Source: Chthonomonas sp. UBA6659
Lineage (GTDB): Bacteria; Armatimonadota; Fimbriimonadia; Fimbriimonadales; Fimbriimonadaceae
Direction: 5' to 3'
Assembly (NCBI GenBank): GCA_002455425.1
Contig: DKKT01000076.1
Span: 55,091 to 85,398, forward strand
Length of the DNA stretch: 30,308 nucleotides
The notes beneath the pieces are model-generated. The model saw nothing but the letters and a program-made list of their open reading frames with translations, ran no database searches and was not told where the DNA came from. This document shows, piece after piece, positions 23,091 through 30,308 of this stretch; positions within the stretch are counted from its first letter, which is position 1, and the number at the start of each line of letters is the position of its first letter. The translations under genes were made by a program, and so were the position numbers.

Positions 23091-25031
23091 CTACTTCGGG
23101 CCGCGGAGCAGGCGCAGGCCGTTGAGAATCACGAGGACGGTCGAGCCTTCGTGACCGACGACCGCAAGTGGGAGCGGGAGTCGGAAGAACAGCGACGCGA
23201 TCGTCAAGCCGACGATGATCCCGGCCGCGAAAATCAGGTTGGTTCGAATGATCCCGTTGGTCATTCGACCGAGGCGCATCATCTCGGGGATACGGTCGAT
23301 GCGGTCGCGGACGAGGACGACGTCGGCGGCATTGAGAGCCACGTCTGATCCGAGGCCACCCATCGCGACCCCGATGTCGGCAAGGGCGAGCGCGGGCGCA
23401 TCGTTGATGCCGTCCCCGACCATCATGATCGTTCGCCCTTCGGCCTTCCATCGACGAAGGAGTTCCGATTTTTCTTGGGGCAGCACCCCGGCGTGGACTT
23501 CGTCGATTCGAAGATCGCGGGCGATCGCAGCCGCCGTCGCCGGGTTGTCGCCGGTGAGCATCGCAACCCGCTTTACGCCGAGGCTGCGGAGCCCAGACAG
23601 AAACTCCTGCGCGATCGAGCGAGGTTCGTCCCGCAAGCCGAACGCCACCCAATCCTCCTTGGCCCGCATCAGGACCGACGTGAGCCCTCGTGCCTGCATC
23701 TCCTTGACGTGTCCCTGGAACGCGGTCGGCATCGCATCCGCGTCCCCTTCGAAGAACCGCGGCTGGCCGATCTTGACCTCAAGCCCTCCCACGGAGGCCA
23801 CGATTCCCATCCCGCTGAAGGCCTGATGGCTCTGAGCGGCCGGGACTTCGATCCCCTGGTCGCGAGCCTCGAGCACGATCGCTTCCGCAATCGGATGGGT
23901 GCTGAACGCTTCCGCGGCCGCCGCGAGCCTCAAGGCGTCGGCAGCTTCGGGACTGAGTGCCTCCCCCCGACGATGGCAGAGGATCCCGTCGTCGTCGGGG
24001 TCAGGAGGCCCGAGCGCGACCAGCGCGGCTTGGCCGATGCAGATTTCTACGACCTTCGGTCGGCCCTCCGTGAGTGTCCCCGTCTTGTCGAGAGCGACGG
24101 TGTCGATCTTACCGGCCGCTTCGATGTACTGCCCGCCTCGGACGAGAATGCCACGTCGCGCCGCGTAGGCGAGGGCGCTGAGGGTGGACGCCGGCGTCGA
24201 GATCACGAGTGCACAGGGCGAGAGCGCGACGAGGAGGATGAGCGAGCTGTAAAAGGCTTCCGGCTGCCCGAGCGCCGAGCGCACGGCAAGTGAGAACAGA
24301 AACGCCCCGATCACGAACACCGTGTAGCGCTTGCCGAACCACTGGCTGATTCGCTCCCCGCTCGCCTTGTTCTCTTGGGCTTCCTCGACGATGGCGACGA
24401 TCCGCTCCAGCGTGCTCTCCCGCGGCGGCGTCGTGACTTGGATCACGAGCATCTGGTCGAGGTTCTGGGTGCCCCCGAGAACGGGGTCGCCCTCCGACTT
24501 CTCCGCCGGACGGGACTCACCGGTCATCGCGCTTTCGTCGATTTCGCAACGACCCTCGAGGATGAGTCCGTCCGAGGGGATCGCCTGATAAGGTAAGACC
24601 CGAACCCGATCACCCGCCTGGAGCTCTTCGACCGGTACTTCTTCGGCAACATCTCGGATCAGTCGGAGAGCCGTCTTTGGCCGAAGGCGAATCAAACCCT
24701 CGATTGCCGACCGGGTTTTCGCCATCGCCATCGATTCGAGCGTGCTTGAAAGGCTGAACAGGAAGAGGAGCGCGGCCGCATCCTCGGGGTGGCCGATGAT
24801 CACGGCACCACCCGCGGCCAAGACCATGAGCAGGTTGACGTCGAGCGTTCGGTCTCGCAGGGATTCGAAGGCGGCGCGAAGGGCGAAGTAGGAACCGAAA
24901 AGGACGCCGAGCCAGGCATAGACGTCCGTATGGTATGCGGTCAGTCCCGGGATCAGCGTCAGCAGACTCAGGGCCAGACAGAGCCCGCAGAGGGCGGTAA
25001 GCAAGACCTGGAAATCGCGAAAAACGCGCAT
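23091..25031 (-). CDS. P1B-4-type heavy-metal-transporting P-type ATPase
   Basis: This inner-membrane pump exports a transition metal using ATP. Motifs in order in the 646-residue product are TGES (170-173), the transmembrane SPC (271-273), the phosphorylated D315 in DKTGTLT, STHPIAEA in the nucleotide domain, GDGINDAPALA in the P domain, and HEGST (627-631) in the last helix. SPC plus HEG(S/G)T and the lack of an N-terminal metal-binding domain are the marks of the P1B-4 subgroup (CtpD, PfeT, CzcP), whose substrates are Fe2+, Co2+ or Zn2+. Copper is unlikely. The frame begins with TTG 25037. I prefer ATG 25031 two codons later; TAGAGT ends 5 bases before it. No metal-responsive regulator gene is nearby. 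It is convergent with the GH13 gene (38 bases between stops). Confidence 0.88.
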   Translation of the reverse strand: MRVFRDFQVLLTALCGLCLALSLLTLIPGLTAYHTDVYAWLGVLFGSYFALRAAFESLRDRTLDVNLLMVLAAGGAVIIGHPEDAAALLFLFSLSSTLESMAMAKTRSAIEGLIRLRPKTALRLIRDVAEEVPVEELQAGDRVRVLPYQAIPSDGLILEGRCEIDESAMTGESRPAEKSEGDPVLGGTQNLDQMLVIQVTTPPRESTLERIVAIVEEAQENKASGERISQWFGKRYTVFVIGAFLFSLAVRSALGQPEAFYSSLILLVALSPCALVISTPASTLSALAYAARRGILVRGGQYIEAAGKIDTVALDKTGTLTEGRPKVVEICIGQAALVALGPPDPDDDGILCHRRGEALSPEAADALRLAAAAEAFSTHPIAEAIVLEARDQGIEVPAAQSHQAFSGMGIVASVGGLEVKIGQPRFFEGDADAMPTAFQGHVKEMQARGLTSVLMRAKEDWVAFGLRDEPRSIAQEFLSGLRSLGVKRVAMLTGDNPATAAAIARDLRIDEVHAGVLPQEKSELLRRWKAEGRTIMMVGDGINDAPALALADIGVAMGGLGSDVALNAADVVLVRDRIDRIPEMMRLGRMTNGIIRTNLIFAAGIIVGLTIASLFFRLPLPLAVVGHEGSTVLVILNGLRLLRGPK

Positions 25032-25072
25032 CGGCAACTCTAGTTTACGCAGTTTCCACCGATACCCAAAGC

Positions 25073-25459
25073 GTGAGCGACCGCCGAACCGGGAGCGAGT
25101 TCGAGCAGATCACCAGACGATGGACGGATCTGGACCCGCCGGTCGCCTGGCCGACCCTCGAGAAGTGGCGCAAGGACTGGGAAAACGCCTTGCGTTCGCT
25201 GCCCTACGTGCGATCGGTTCGCCTTGAGCAAAACCCAACCCTGAACTGTCTGCTGAGCGGTCGCGTCGTCGTCAACGCGAGCGCCGTCTTCGAAGGCGTT
25301 CAGGCCGATCTCGAACGCGTTTGGTCCCGTCACATCTCCGAAGGGCTTCAAGCCACCCACTCGATCACCAACGACGGCGAATCGATCGCCCTCCGATTCG
25401 CGGCCAAGAGCCCGAGCGGCTACGTCATCGGGCGGATCACCTGCCTTCGCGAGCACTGA
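25073..25459 (+). CDS. Small protein of unknown function
   Basis: This 128-residue, probably cytoplasmic product matches no family I recognise. It has no signal peptide or membrane segment. The sequence is mixed alpha/beta: a charged N-terminus (DRRTGSEFEQITRRW), tryptophans at WPTLEKWRKDWENAL, a strand region with YVRSVRLEQNPTLNCLLSGRVVVNASAVF, and a C-terminal strand pattern ESIALRFAAKSPSGYVIGRITCLREH. Codon use matches the neighbours, and it fills the gap between the divergent ATPase gene and tag, so I think it is real. The start is GTG 25073, with no clear Shine-Dalgarno. A role tied to tag or dapB cannot be claimed. Confidence 0.6.
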   Translation: MSDRRTGSEFEQITRRWTDLDPPVAWPTLEKWRKDWENALRSLPYVRSVRLEQNPTLNCLLSGRVVVNASAVFEGVQADLERVWSRHISEGLQATHSITNDGESIALRFAAKSPSGYVIGRITCLREH

Positions 25460-25482
25460 TCCCCCTCCCGCCATCGAACGCG

Positions 25483-25488
25483 TACAAT
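25483..25488 (+). promoter_or_regulatory. -10-like box TACAAT for a leaderless tag transcript
   Basis: TACAAT is followed by CCGTCC and then ATG (25495), the same spacing as at queD. No Shine-Dalgarno sequence is present. Confidence 0.45.
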
Positions 25489-25494
25489 CCGTCC

Positions 25495-26049
25495 ATGGAT
25501 CGTTGCGCATGGGCCACGAACCCCGAAGCCATCGCCTATCACGACGAGGAATGGGGTGTGCCCGCGCATGACGATCGACATCTGTTCGAGATGCTCATCC
25601 TTGAGGGAGCACAGGCCGGACTGAGTTGGGACACGATTCTTAGGAAGCGCGCTGCCTATCGAGAGGCTTATCGTGGATTCGATCCTGAAGTCGTGGCAGC
25701 GTTCTCGGAGGCGGATCGAGCTCGTCTTCTCGGCGATGCGGGCATCGTTCGAAACCGGCTGAAGGTCGCCGCCTCGATCGATAACGCACGGGCCTTCCTC
25801 GAAGTCCAGCGCCAGTTCGGCTCATTCGACGCCTACGTTTGGGGCTTCGTGGGAGGATCTCCGATCCGCAATCGGTGGACGTCGCTGAAAGAAGTGCCGG
25901 CCTCGACCCCGGTATCGGATGCCCTCAGCAAGGACCTGAAGCGGCGCGGCTTTCGCTTTGTCGGGACGACCATCTGTTATGCCTACATGCAGGCGGTTGG
26001 GCTTGTGAACGACCATACGGTCGATTGCTTCCGGCATTGGGCGGTGTAA
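25495..26049 (+). CDS. tag: DNA-3-methyladenine glycosylase I
   Basis: Tag removes 3-methyladenine from alkylated DNA in base-excision repair. The 184 residues match the family in length and carry its zinc site: C4, H16 (in YHDEEWG), H174 and C178 (in NDHTVDCF), nearly the same positions as in E. coli Tag. Other conserved pieces are DDRHLFEMLILEGAQAGLSW, then GIVRNRLKV, and FVGTTICYAYMQAVGLVNDH near the end. The open frame extends back to 25321, but ATG 25495 is the family start and has TACAAT 6 bases upstream. It is followed after 9 bases by dapB, so the two may be cotranscribed, although dapB has its own weak box. Confidence 0.95.
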   Translation: MDRCAWATNPEAIAYHDEEWGVPAHDDRHLFEMLILEGAQAGLSWDTILRKRAAYREAYRGFDPEVVAAFSEADRARLLGDAGIVRNRLKVAASIDNARAFLEVQRQFGSFDAYVWGFVGGSPIRNRWTSLKEVPASTPVSDALSKDLKRRGFRFVGTTICYAYMQAVGLVNDHTVDCFRHWAV

Positions 26050-26058
26050 GCTCCCGCT

Positions 26059-26853
26059 ATGATCCGTGTAGTCGTGGCCGGTGTCGCCGGTCGAATGGGT
26101 CGCGAGGTCGCCCGCACGCTGGGCGCGACCGAGGACCTCCTCCTGGTGGCCGCCGTCGATCGCCGTGAGGTTGGCCGGAGCGTGGCCGACCTGGTGGGTG
26201 CCCCTGCCGCACCCGTGCCGATCGCAGGTGAGCTCGCGACCGCGATCCATGCGACGCAAGCCGAAGTCCTCGTCGACTTCACTCAGCCCGAAGCTGCGCG
26301 CCCCAACGCCATCGCCGCTCTCGAAGCCGGTTGCGCGGTGGTGATCGGCACGAGCGGCCTCGGCGCGAGCGAGCTCGACGAGATCGAGGCCGTTGCCGTC
26401 CGCCAGAGGACGCCTGCCCTCGTCGTGCCCAACTTCGCGATCGGAGCCGTGCTGATGATGAAGTTCGCGGCCGAAGCCGCCCGCTGGATGCCCTGGGCCG
26501 AAGTAATCGAGCTCCATCACGACGGCAAGCTCGACGCGCCCTCTGGCACCGCAACCCGGACGGCGCAGCTGATCGCCGAGGCGCGCTCAGTCGCGCCGGA
26601 GATGCCGGCCGGGACCGTCGTCAAGTTCGAGGGGGCCCGGGGAGCGTCGGTGAGCGGCGTGCCGGTCCATTCCGTCCGCCTTCGGGGCTTGGTCGCGCAC
26701 CAGGAGGTGCTGTTCGGCGGCGACGGCGAGACCCTGTCGATTCGACACGATTCCCTCGATCGTCGGTCGTTCATGGAGGGGGTCAAACTCTGCGTCCGCG
26801 GCGTTCGGCAGTTGACCGGCCTGACCGTCGGCATGGACGCACTGATGCAGTAG
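26059..26853 (+). CDS. dapB: 4-hydroxy-tetrahydrodipicolinate reductase
   Basis: DapB reduces the dihydrodipicolinate precursor with NAD(P)H in the diaminopimelate/lysine pathway. The 264-residue product is full length. It has the nucleotide-binding GVAGRMG (8-14), the DFTQPE (73-78) and GTSGLG (97-102) segments, VPNFAIGAVLM (123-133), and the signature ELHHDGKLDAPSGTA (151-165) with H153, H154 and K157 at the active site. The C-terminal HQEVLFGGDGETLSIRHDS is also typical. ATG 26059 is 9 bases after the tag stop. TAAGCT, ending 6 bases upstream and overlapping the tag stop, is a weak leaderless-type box. A stem-loop directly after the stop separates it from acnA. Confidence 0.95.
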   Translation: MIRVVVAGVAGRMGREVARTLGATEDLLLVAAVDRREVGRSVADLVGAPAAPVPIAGELATAIHATQAEVLVDFTQPEAARPNAIAALEAGCAVVIGTSGLGASELDEIEAVAVRQRTPALVVPNFAIGAVLMMKFAAEAARWMPWAEVIELHHDGKLDAPSGTATRTAQLIAEARSVAPEMPAGTVVKFEGARGASVSGVPVHSVRLRGLVAHQEVLFGGDGETLSIRHDSLDRRSFMEGVKLCVRGVRQLTGLTVGMDALMQ

Positions 26854-26877
26854 GCTCCCGAACCACGGCTCGGGAGC
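26854..26877. terminator. Stem-loop between convergent dapB and acnA
   Basis: GCTCCCGA (26854-26861) and TCGGGAGC (26870-26877) are perfect 8-base arms with an 8-base loop, starting right after the dapB stop and 11 bases from the acnA stop. No T-tract is present on either strand. Confidence 0.55.
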
Positions 26878-26888
26878 ACGCCCGAGCG

Positions 26889-29561
26889 CTAGCTCTTTAC
26901 CAACTGGCGAAGCACGTACTGGAGAATCCCGCCGTGGCGGTAGTACTGGGCTTCCTGAGGCGTGTCGATCCGTGCGACGGCATCGAAGACCTTGGTCTCG
27001 CCGCCTTCGTCCGTCGCCCGGACCTGGATCAGTTTGCCATCCTTGAAACCACTGGCGATCCCTTCACGGAGTCCCACGATCGCGAACTCCTCCTTGCCCG
27101 TGAGGCCGAGGCTCTCGACGTTCTCGCCCGGCATGAACTGGAGGGGCAGAATCCCCATCCCGATCAAATTGGAGCGATGAATGCGCTCGAAGCTTTCGGC
27201 GATCACCACCTTGACGCCGAGGAGCGCCGGACCCTTGGCCGCCCAATCCCGGCTCGAGCCCGATCCATACTCCTTGCCCGCGAGCACGACGAGCCCGACT
27301 CCGGCTTCGGCATAGCGCACGGCGGCACCGAAGATCGTCGTCACCTCGCCATCCGGCATCATCGTCGTGAAGCCGCCCTCCGTCCCAGGCGCGAGCTTGT
27401 TCCGGAGTCGAACGTTGGCAAAGGTGCCGCGCATCATGACTTCATGGTTGCCTCGGCGAGAGCCGTAGCTGTTGAACAGGTGCGGACGAATGCCGTGCTC
27501 GATCAGATATTCACCACCCGGTGAGTTGGTCTTGATGCTCCCCGCGGGCGAGATATGGTCGGTGGTGATGCTGTCACCGAGGATCGCAAGGACCTTGAGC
27601 CCGGTGAGGTCGTTGACCTCTTCCGGTGCCTCCGGGGGCATTCCTGCGAAGTAGGGCGGCTCCTTCACGTAGGTCGAATTCGGATTCCACGCATACCGCT
27701 CCGAAGCCTGGACCGCGATCGCGCGCCACTTGTCGTCGCCCGCATAGACGTCACCGTAGCTGCGAAGGAACATCTCCCGATCGATCGTCGCCTCGATCGT
27801 GTCGGCGATCTCCTTCTGGCTGGGCCAGAGGTCGCGCAGGAAGACGGGGTTCCCTTCTCGGTCGAGTCCCAGCGGCTCTTGGGTGAGATCGACCTCGATG
27901 TGACCGGCGAGGGCGTACGCCACAACGAGCGGAGGCGACATCAGGTAGTTCGCCTTCACCTCTTGGTTGACGCGGCCCTCGAAATTCCGATTCCCCGAGA
28001 GGACCGAAACCACGACAAGATCCTCGTCCTGGATCGATTTCGAGGTTACGTCCGGCAACGGGCCGGAGTTGCCGATGCACGTCGTGCAGCCATAGCCGAC
28101 GACGTTGAAGCCGATCGCGTCGAGGTCGTCGAGCAGGCCCGACTTCTGGAGATACTCGGTGACAACCTTCGAGCCGGGCGCGAGCGAGGTCTTGACCCAC
28201 GGCTTCGGGGTGAGGCCGCGCTCGACGGCCTTTCGGGCGACGAGGCCCGCCGCGACCATCACGGACGGGTTGCTCGTGTTCGTGCAGCTGGTGATCGCGG
28301 CGATCACGACCGACCCGTGGGTGAGCCGATCGGTCTCGACCCGCTCGATCACGGCGGCTCCGCCGCCGGAGGAGCGCGGAGGCAGCACGGATTCGAACGC
28401 CGCCCGGAACGAGCGCCCGGCCTCGCCGAGGGGCGAGCGATCTTGGGGCCGTTTCGGGCCCGCAACCGAAGGCACCACGTCGCCGAGATCGAGGTGCAGA
28501 TGGCTCGAGTACTCGGCTTCGGGTGTCTCGGGAGTGTGGAAGAGACCCTGCTCGCGCAGATACGCTTCGACGAACGCTATGTGGTTCTCGTCGCGGCCGG
28601 TGACGCGTAGGTAGCGGATCGTCTCGTCGTCCACCGGGAAGATGCCGCAGGTGGCACCGTATTCGGGGGCCATGTTGGCGATCGTCGCGCGGTCGGCGAG
28701 CGGAAGCTGTGCCAGCCCCTGGCCGTAGAACTCGACGAACTTGCCGACGACACCGTGATTGCGCAGCATTTCCGTCACGGTCAAAACCAGATCGGTTGCC
28801 GTCGCCCCTTCCCGCAGTCGGCCCGTGAGTCGGAAGCCGACGACCTGGGGAATCAGCATCGAGACCGGTTGGCCGAGCATGGCGGCCTCGGCTTCGATCC
28901 CGCCGACGCCCCAACCCAGCACCCCGAGTCCGTTGATCATCGTCGTGTGGCTATCGGTCCCGACGAGCGTATCCGGGTAGGCCTCCCCGGTCTTATCGTT
29001 CACGAAGACAACCCGGGCGAGGTACTCGAGGTTGACCTGGTGGCAGATGCCGGTGTTCGGCGGAACGACCTTGAAGTTGTCGAGCGCCTCTTGGCCCCAC
29101 TTGAGGAACTCGTAGCGCTCGGTGTTGCGCTCGAACTCGAGGTCGAGGTTGATCTGCATCGCGGCATCGGTCCCGTAGGCGTCGACCTGAACCGAGTGGT
29201 CGATGACCAGTTCGACCGGCTGGAGCGGATTCACTTTCTTGGGGTCGCCGCCAAGCTGGACCATCGCGTCGCGCATCGCGGCGAGGTCGACGACGCACGG
29301 GACGCCGGTGAAATCTTGAAGGAGGACGCGGGCCGGGGTGAATGCGATCTCCTGGTTCGGTTCGGCCTTGGGCTGCCACATCGCAAGCGCTTCGATGTCC
29401 TGGGCGCTGACGCTGACCCCGTCCTCGGTCCGAACGAGGTTTTCGAGGAGGATCCGGAGCGAGTAAGGGAGCCGGTGGAGGTTCCAGCCGCGCCGCTCGA
29501 GGGCTTTGAGGGAGTAAATCGTCCGGCCCTGGAAGGTCGTGCGGGCATCGAAACTGTTCAT
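26889..29561 (-). CDS. acnA: Aconitate hydratase A
   Basis: AcnA interconverts citrate and isocitrate through a 4Fe-4S cluster in the TCA cycle. The 890 residues have normal AcnA/IRP-type length. The three cluster ligands are C426 (ITSCTNTSNPSVM) and C492/C495 (GYGCTTCIGNSGPL). Other conserved pieces are QDFTGVPCVVDLAAMRDAM (82-100), VGTDSHTTMINGLGVLGWGVGG (200-221), and the swivel domain with GDSITTDHISPAG, SYGSRRGNHEVMMRGTFAN and AGKEYGSGSSRDWAAKG. Translation from ATG 29561 is well supported: AAGGAGG lies 6 bases upstream, the best Shine-Dalgarno in the window. It is divergent from lipA across about 150 bases. A short insertion at about 368-405 with a Gly/Pro-rich part is the usual linker. 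No sign of damage. Confidence 0.97.
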   Translation of the reverse strand: MNSFDARTTFQGRTIYSLKALERRGWNLHRLPYSLRILLENLVRTEDGVSVSAQDIEALAMWQPKAEPNQEIAFTPARVLLQDFTGVPCVVDLAAMRDAMVQLGGDPKKVNPLQPVELVIDHSVQVDAYGTDAAMQINLDLEFERNTERYEFLKWGQEALDNFKVVPPNTGICHQVNLEYLARVVFVNDKTGEAYPDTLVGTDSHTTMINGLGVLGWGVGGIEAEAAMLGQPVSMLIPQVVGFRLTGRLREGATATDLVLTVTEMLRNHGVVGKFVEFYGQGLAQLPLADRATIANMAPEYGATCGIFPVDDETIRYLRVTGRDENHIAFVEAYLREQGLFHTPETPEAEYSSHLHLDLGDVVPSVAGPKRPQDRSPLGEAGRSFRAAFESVLPPRSSGGGAAVIERVETDRLTHGSVVIAAITSCTNTSNPSVMVAAGLVARKAVERGLTPKPWVKTSLAPGSKVVTEYLQKSGLLDDLDAIGFNVVGYGCTTCIGNSGPLPDVTSKSIQDEDLVVVSVLSGNRNFEGRVNQEVKANYLMSPPLVVAYALAGHIEVDLTQEPLGLDREGNPVFLRDLWPSQKEIADTIEATIDREMFLRSYGDVYAGDDKWRAIAVQASERYAWNPNSTYVKEPPYFAGMPPEAPEEVNDLTGLKVLAILGDSITTDHISPAGSIKTNSPGGEYLIEHGIRPHLFNSYGSRRGNHEVMMRGTFANVRLRNKLAPGTEGGFTTMMPDGEVTTIFGAAVRYAEAGVGLVVLAGKEYGSGSSRDWAAKGPALLGVKVVIAESFERIHRSNLIGMGILPLQFMPGENVESLGLTGKEEFAIVGLREGIASGFKDGKLIQVRATDEGGETKVFDAVARIDTPQEAQYYRHGGILQYVLRQLVKS

Positions 29562-29712
29562 GAGGCGCCTCCTTGGGGGGTTGACCGGCAGAAAACCGGG
29601 CAGAATCTAGGTTCTAGGGTACCCCGCGAGGGCCACCGACGGGCTGAAAGCGAGGGGCGAGGGCACCCCCTCACCTTGCGACCGGTCGAAGAAGATATAC
29701 TCCTGGGAAGCC
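29562..29712. promoter_or_regulatory. Divergent acnA-lipA control region with palindrome CGACCGGTCG
   Basis: The region holds the acnA Shine-Dalgarno (29568-29574 on the minus strand), the palindrome CGACCGGTCG (29679-29688) that also occurs at 13490-13499, and a plus-strand TATACT box (29696-29701) ending 11 bases before the lipA start. TTGCGA (29676-29681) is a -35 candidate with a short 14-base spacer. Confidence 0.35.
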
Positions 29713-30308
29713 ATGACCCAACGTCTCCCTGAGTGGCTTACGATTCGTCTCCCACGCCCGGGCACCATCAAAGAGGTCGAGGAGATGATGCGCTCCAAGA
29801 ACCTCCACACGGTCTGTGAGAGCGCACGCTGTCCCAACCTCCCCGAGTGCTGGAGCAAGAAGACCGCGACCTTCATGATCCTCGGCGACACCTGCACCCG
29901 GAGCTGCGGCTTCTGTGCGATCAAGGTCGGCCGCGGAGAAGAACTCGATCCGTTCGAGCCGCTGAACGTCGCGCGTACCGCGAGGACGATGGGGATGAAG
30001 CACGTCGTGGTGACCAGCGTCGCCCGCGACGACCTCAAGGACGAAGGGGCCGAGCAGTTCGCCAAGACGATCCGCGCCCTCCACAAGGAGTGTCCCGACG
30101 TCATCGTCGAAGTGCTCACGCCCGACTTCAAGGGCAAGCGCGATTGCATCAAGACGGTCACGGACGCCCGTCCCGAGATTTACAACCACAACATCGAGAC
30201 CATCGAGCGGCTCCACACCGTCGTCCGGCCCCAAGCCAAGTACGCCCGCACCATGGGCGTGCTCAAGATGGTCAAGGAGCTCGACCCCACGATCTACACC
30301 AAGTCGGG
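29713..30308 (+). CDS. lipA: Lipoyl synthase, cut by the right window edge
   Basis: LipA is a radical-SAM enzyme that inserts two sulfurs into protein-bound octanoyl groups to make lipoate for the 2-oxoacid dehydrogenases and the glycine cleavage system. The 198 complete codons seen include both cluster motifs: C35, C40, C46 in CESARCPNLPEC for the auxiliary 4Fe-4S cluster and C61, C65, C68 in CTRSCGFC for the radical-SAM cluster. TSVARDDLKDEGAEQFAKTI, then VEVLTPDF and YNHNIETIERL follow as expected. The C-terminal third is missing. ATG 29713 fits the family start. A weak GGGAAG precedes it and TATACT lies 11 bases upstream. Its position next to acnA suits central carbon metabolism, but the two are on opposite strands. 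Confidence 0.95.
   Translation, partial: MTQRLPEWLTIRLPRPGTIKEVEEMMRSKNLHTVCESARCPNLPECWSKKTATFMILGDTCTRSCGFCAIKVGRGEELDPFEPLNVARTARTMGMKHVVVTSVARDDLKDEGAEQFAKTIRALHKECPDVIVEVLTPDFKGKRDCIKTVTDARPEIYNHNIETIERLHTVVRPQAKYARTMGVLKMVKELDPTIYTKS

Noticed and set aside
27555..29732. Long plus-strand frames opposite acnA
   Set aside because: Their sequences are low-information antisense shadows of an intact aconitase.

Overview
This is about 30 kb of GC-rich bacterial chromosome, densely packed with 24 recognisable protein genes on both strands. I see no rRNA, tRNA, insertion sequence, prophage or CRISPR array. LpxK, an LpxL-type acyltransferase and two GT9 glycosyltransferases point to a diderm that makes lipid A. 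GatCA, a fused chorismate mutase/prephenate dehydratase, RNase E/G and secreted starch enzymes suggest a free-living, largely heterotrophic organism. The overall style (high GC, many TACAAT- or CATAAT-type boxes only 6-7 bases before the start codon) would fit Armatimonadota (Fimbriimonadia) or a similar deep-branching group. That placement is an inference and was not tested by any search.

Layout. 1-850 (minus): truncated DUF255/SPATA20-type thioredoxin-fold protein. 887-2629 (plus): gatC-gatA, tRNA-dependent amidotransferase subunits. 2626-3720 (minus): pheA. 3545-5266 (minus): secreted beta-lactamase-fold serine hydrolase whose open frame runs into pheA. 5335-8388 (minus): secreted GH15-type glucoamylase. 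8502-12731 (minus): a tightly overlapping envelope operon, in transcription order lpxK, lpxL-like, GT9, GT9, then a DinB-fold gene. 12781-13452 (minus): secreted protein of unknown function. 13616-15388 (plus): RNase E/G with an apparent C-terminal TRAM-like domain. 15410-18189 (minus): an unrecognised 649-residue protein, then dapF. 18267-18722 (plus): QueD/6-pyruvoyl-tetrahydropterin synthase family. 18719-19225 (minus): small secreted protein. 19540-23052 (plus): very large secreted GH13 alpha-amylase. 23091-25031 (minus): P1B-4-type metal ATPase. 25073-26853 (plus): small unknown protein, tag, dapB. 26889-29561 (minus): acnA. 29713 to the right edge (plus): 5' part of lipA.

How the genes work together. 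The window is mostly housekeeping: translation (GatCA), RNA decay (RNase E/G), lysine/peptidoglycan precursor synthesis (DapB, DapF), phenylalanine synthesis (PheA), TCA cycle and lipoate (AcnA, LipA), alkylation repair (Tag) and lipid A/core synthesis. The most coherent accessory theme is extracellular starch use. The GH15 and GH13 genes lie 11 kb apart, both encode signal peptides, and both carry a GAATACG-type dyad in their promoter regions, so they may share a regulator.

The most useful general observation is the promoter and start architecture. At least six genes (gatC, pheA, the DinB-like gene, queD, the GH13 gene, tag) have a -10-like hexamer ending 6 or 7 bases before the start codon and no Shine-Dalgarno sequence, as expected for leaderless mRNAs. 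Others (the GH15 gene, acnA, the RNase gene, the secreted protein at 12781) have clear Shine-Dalgarno sequences. I found no convincing new defence or mobile system.
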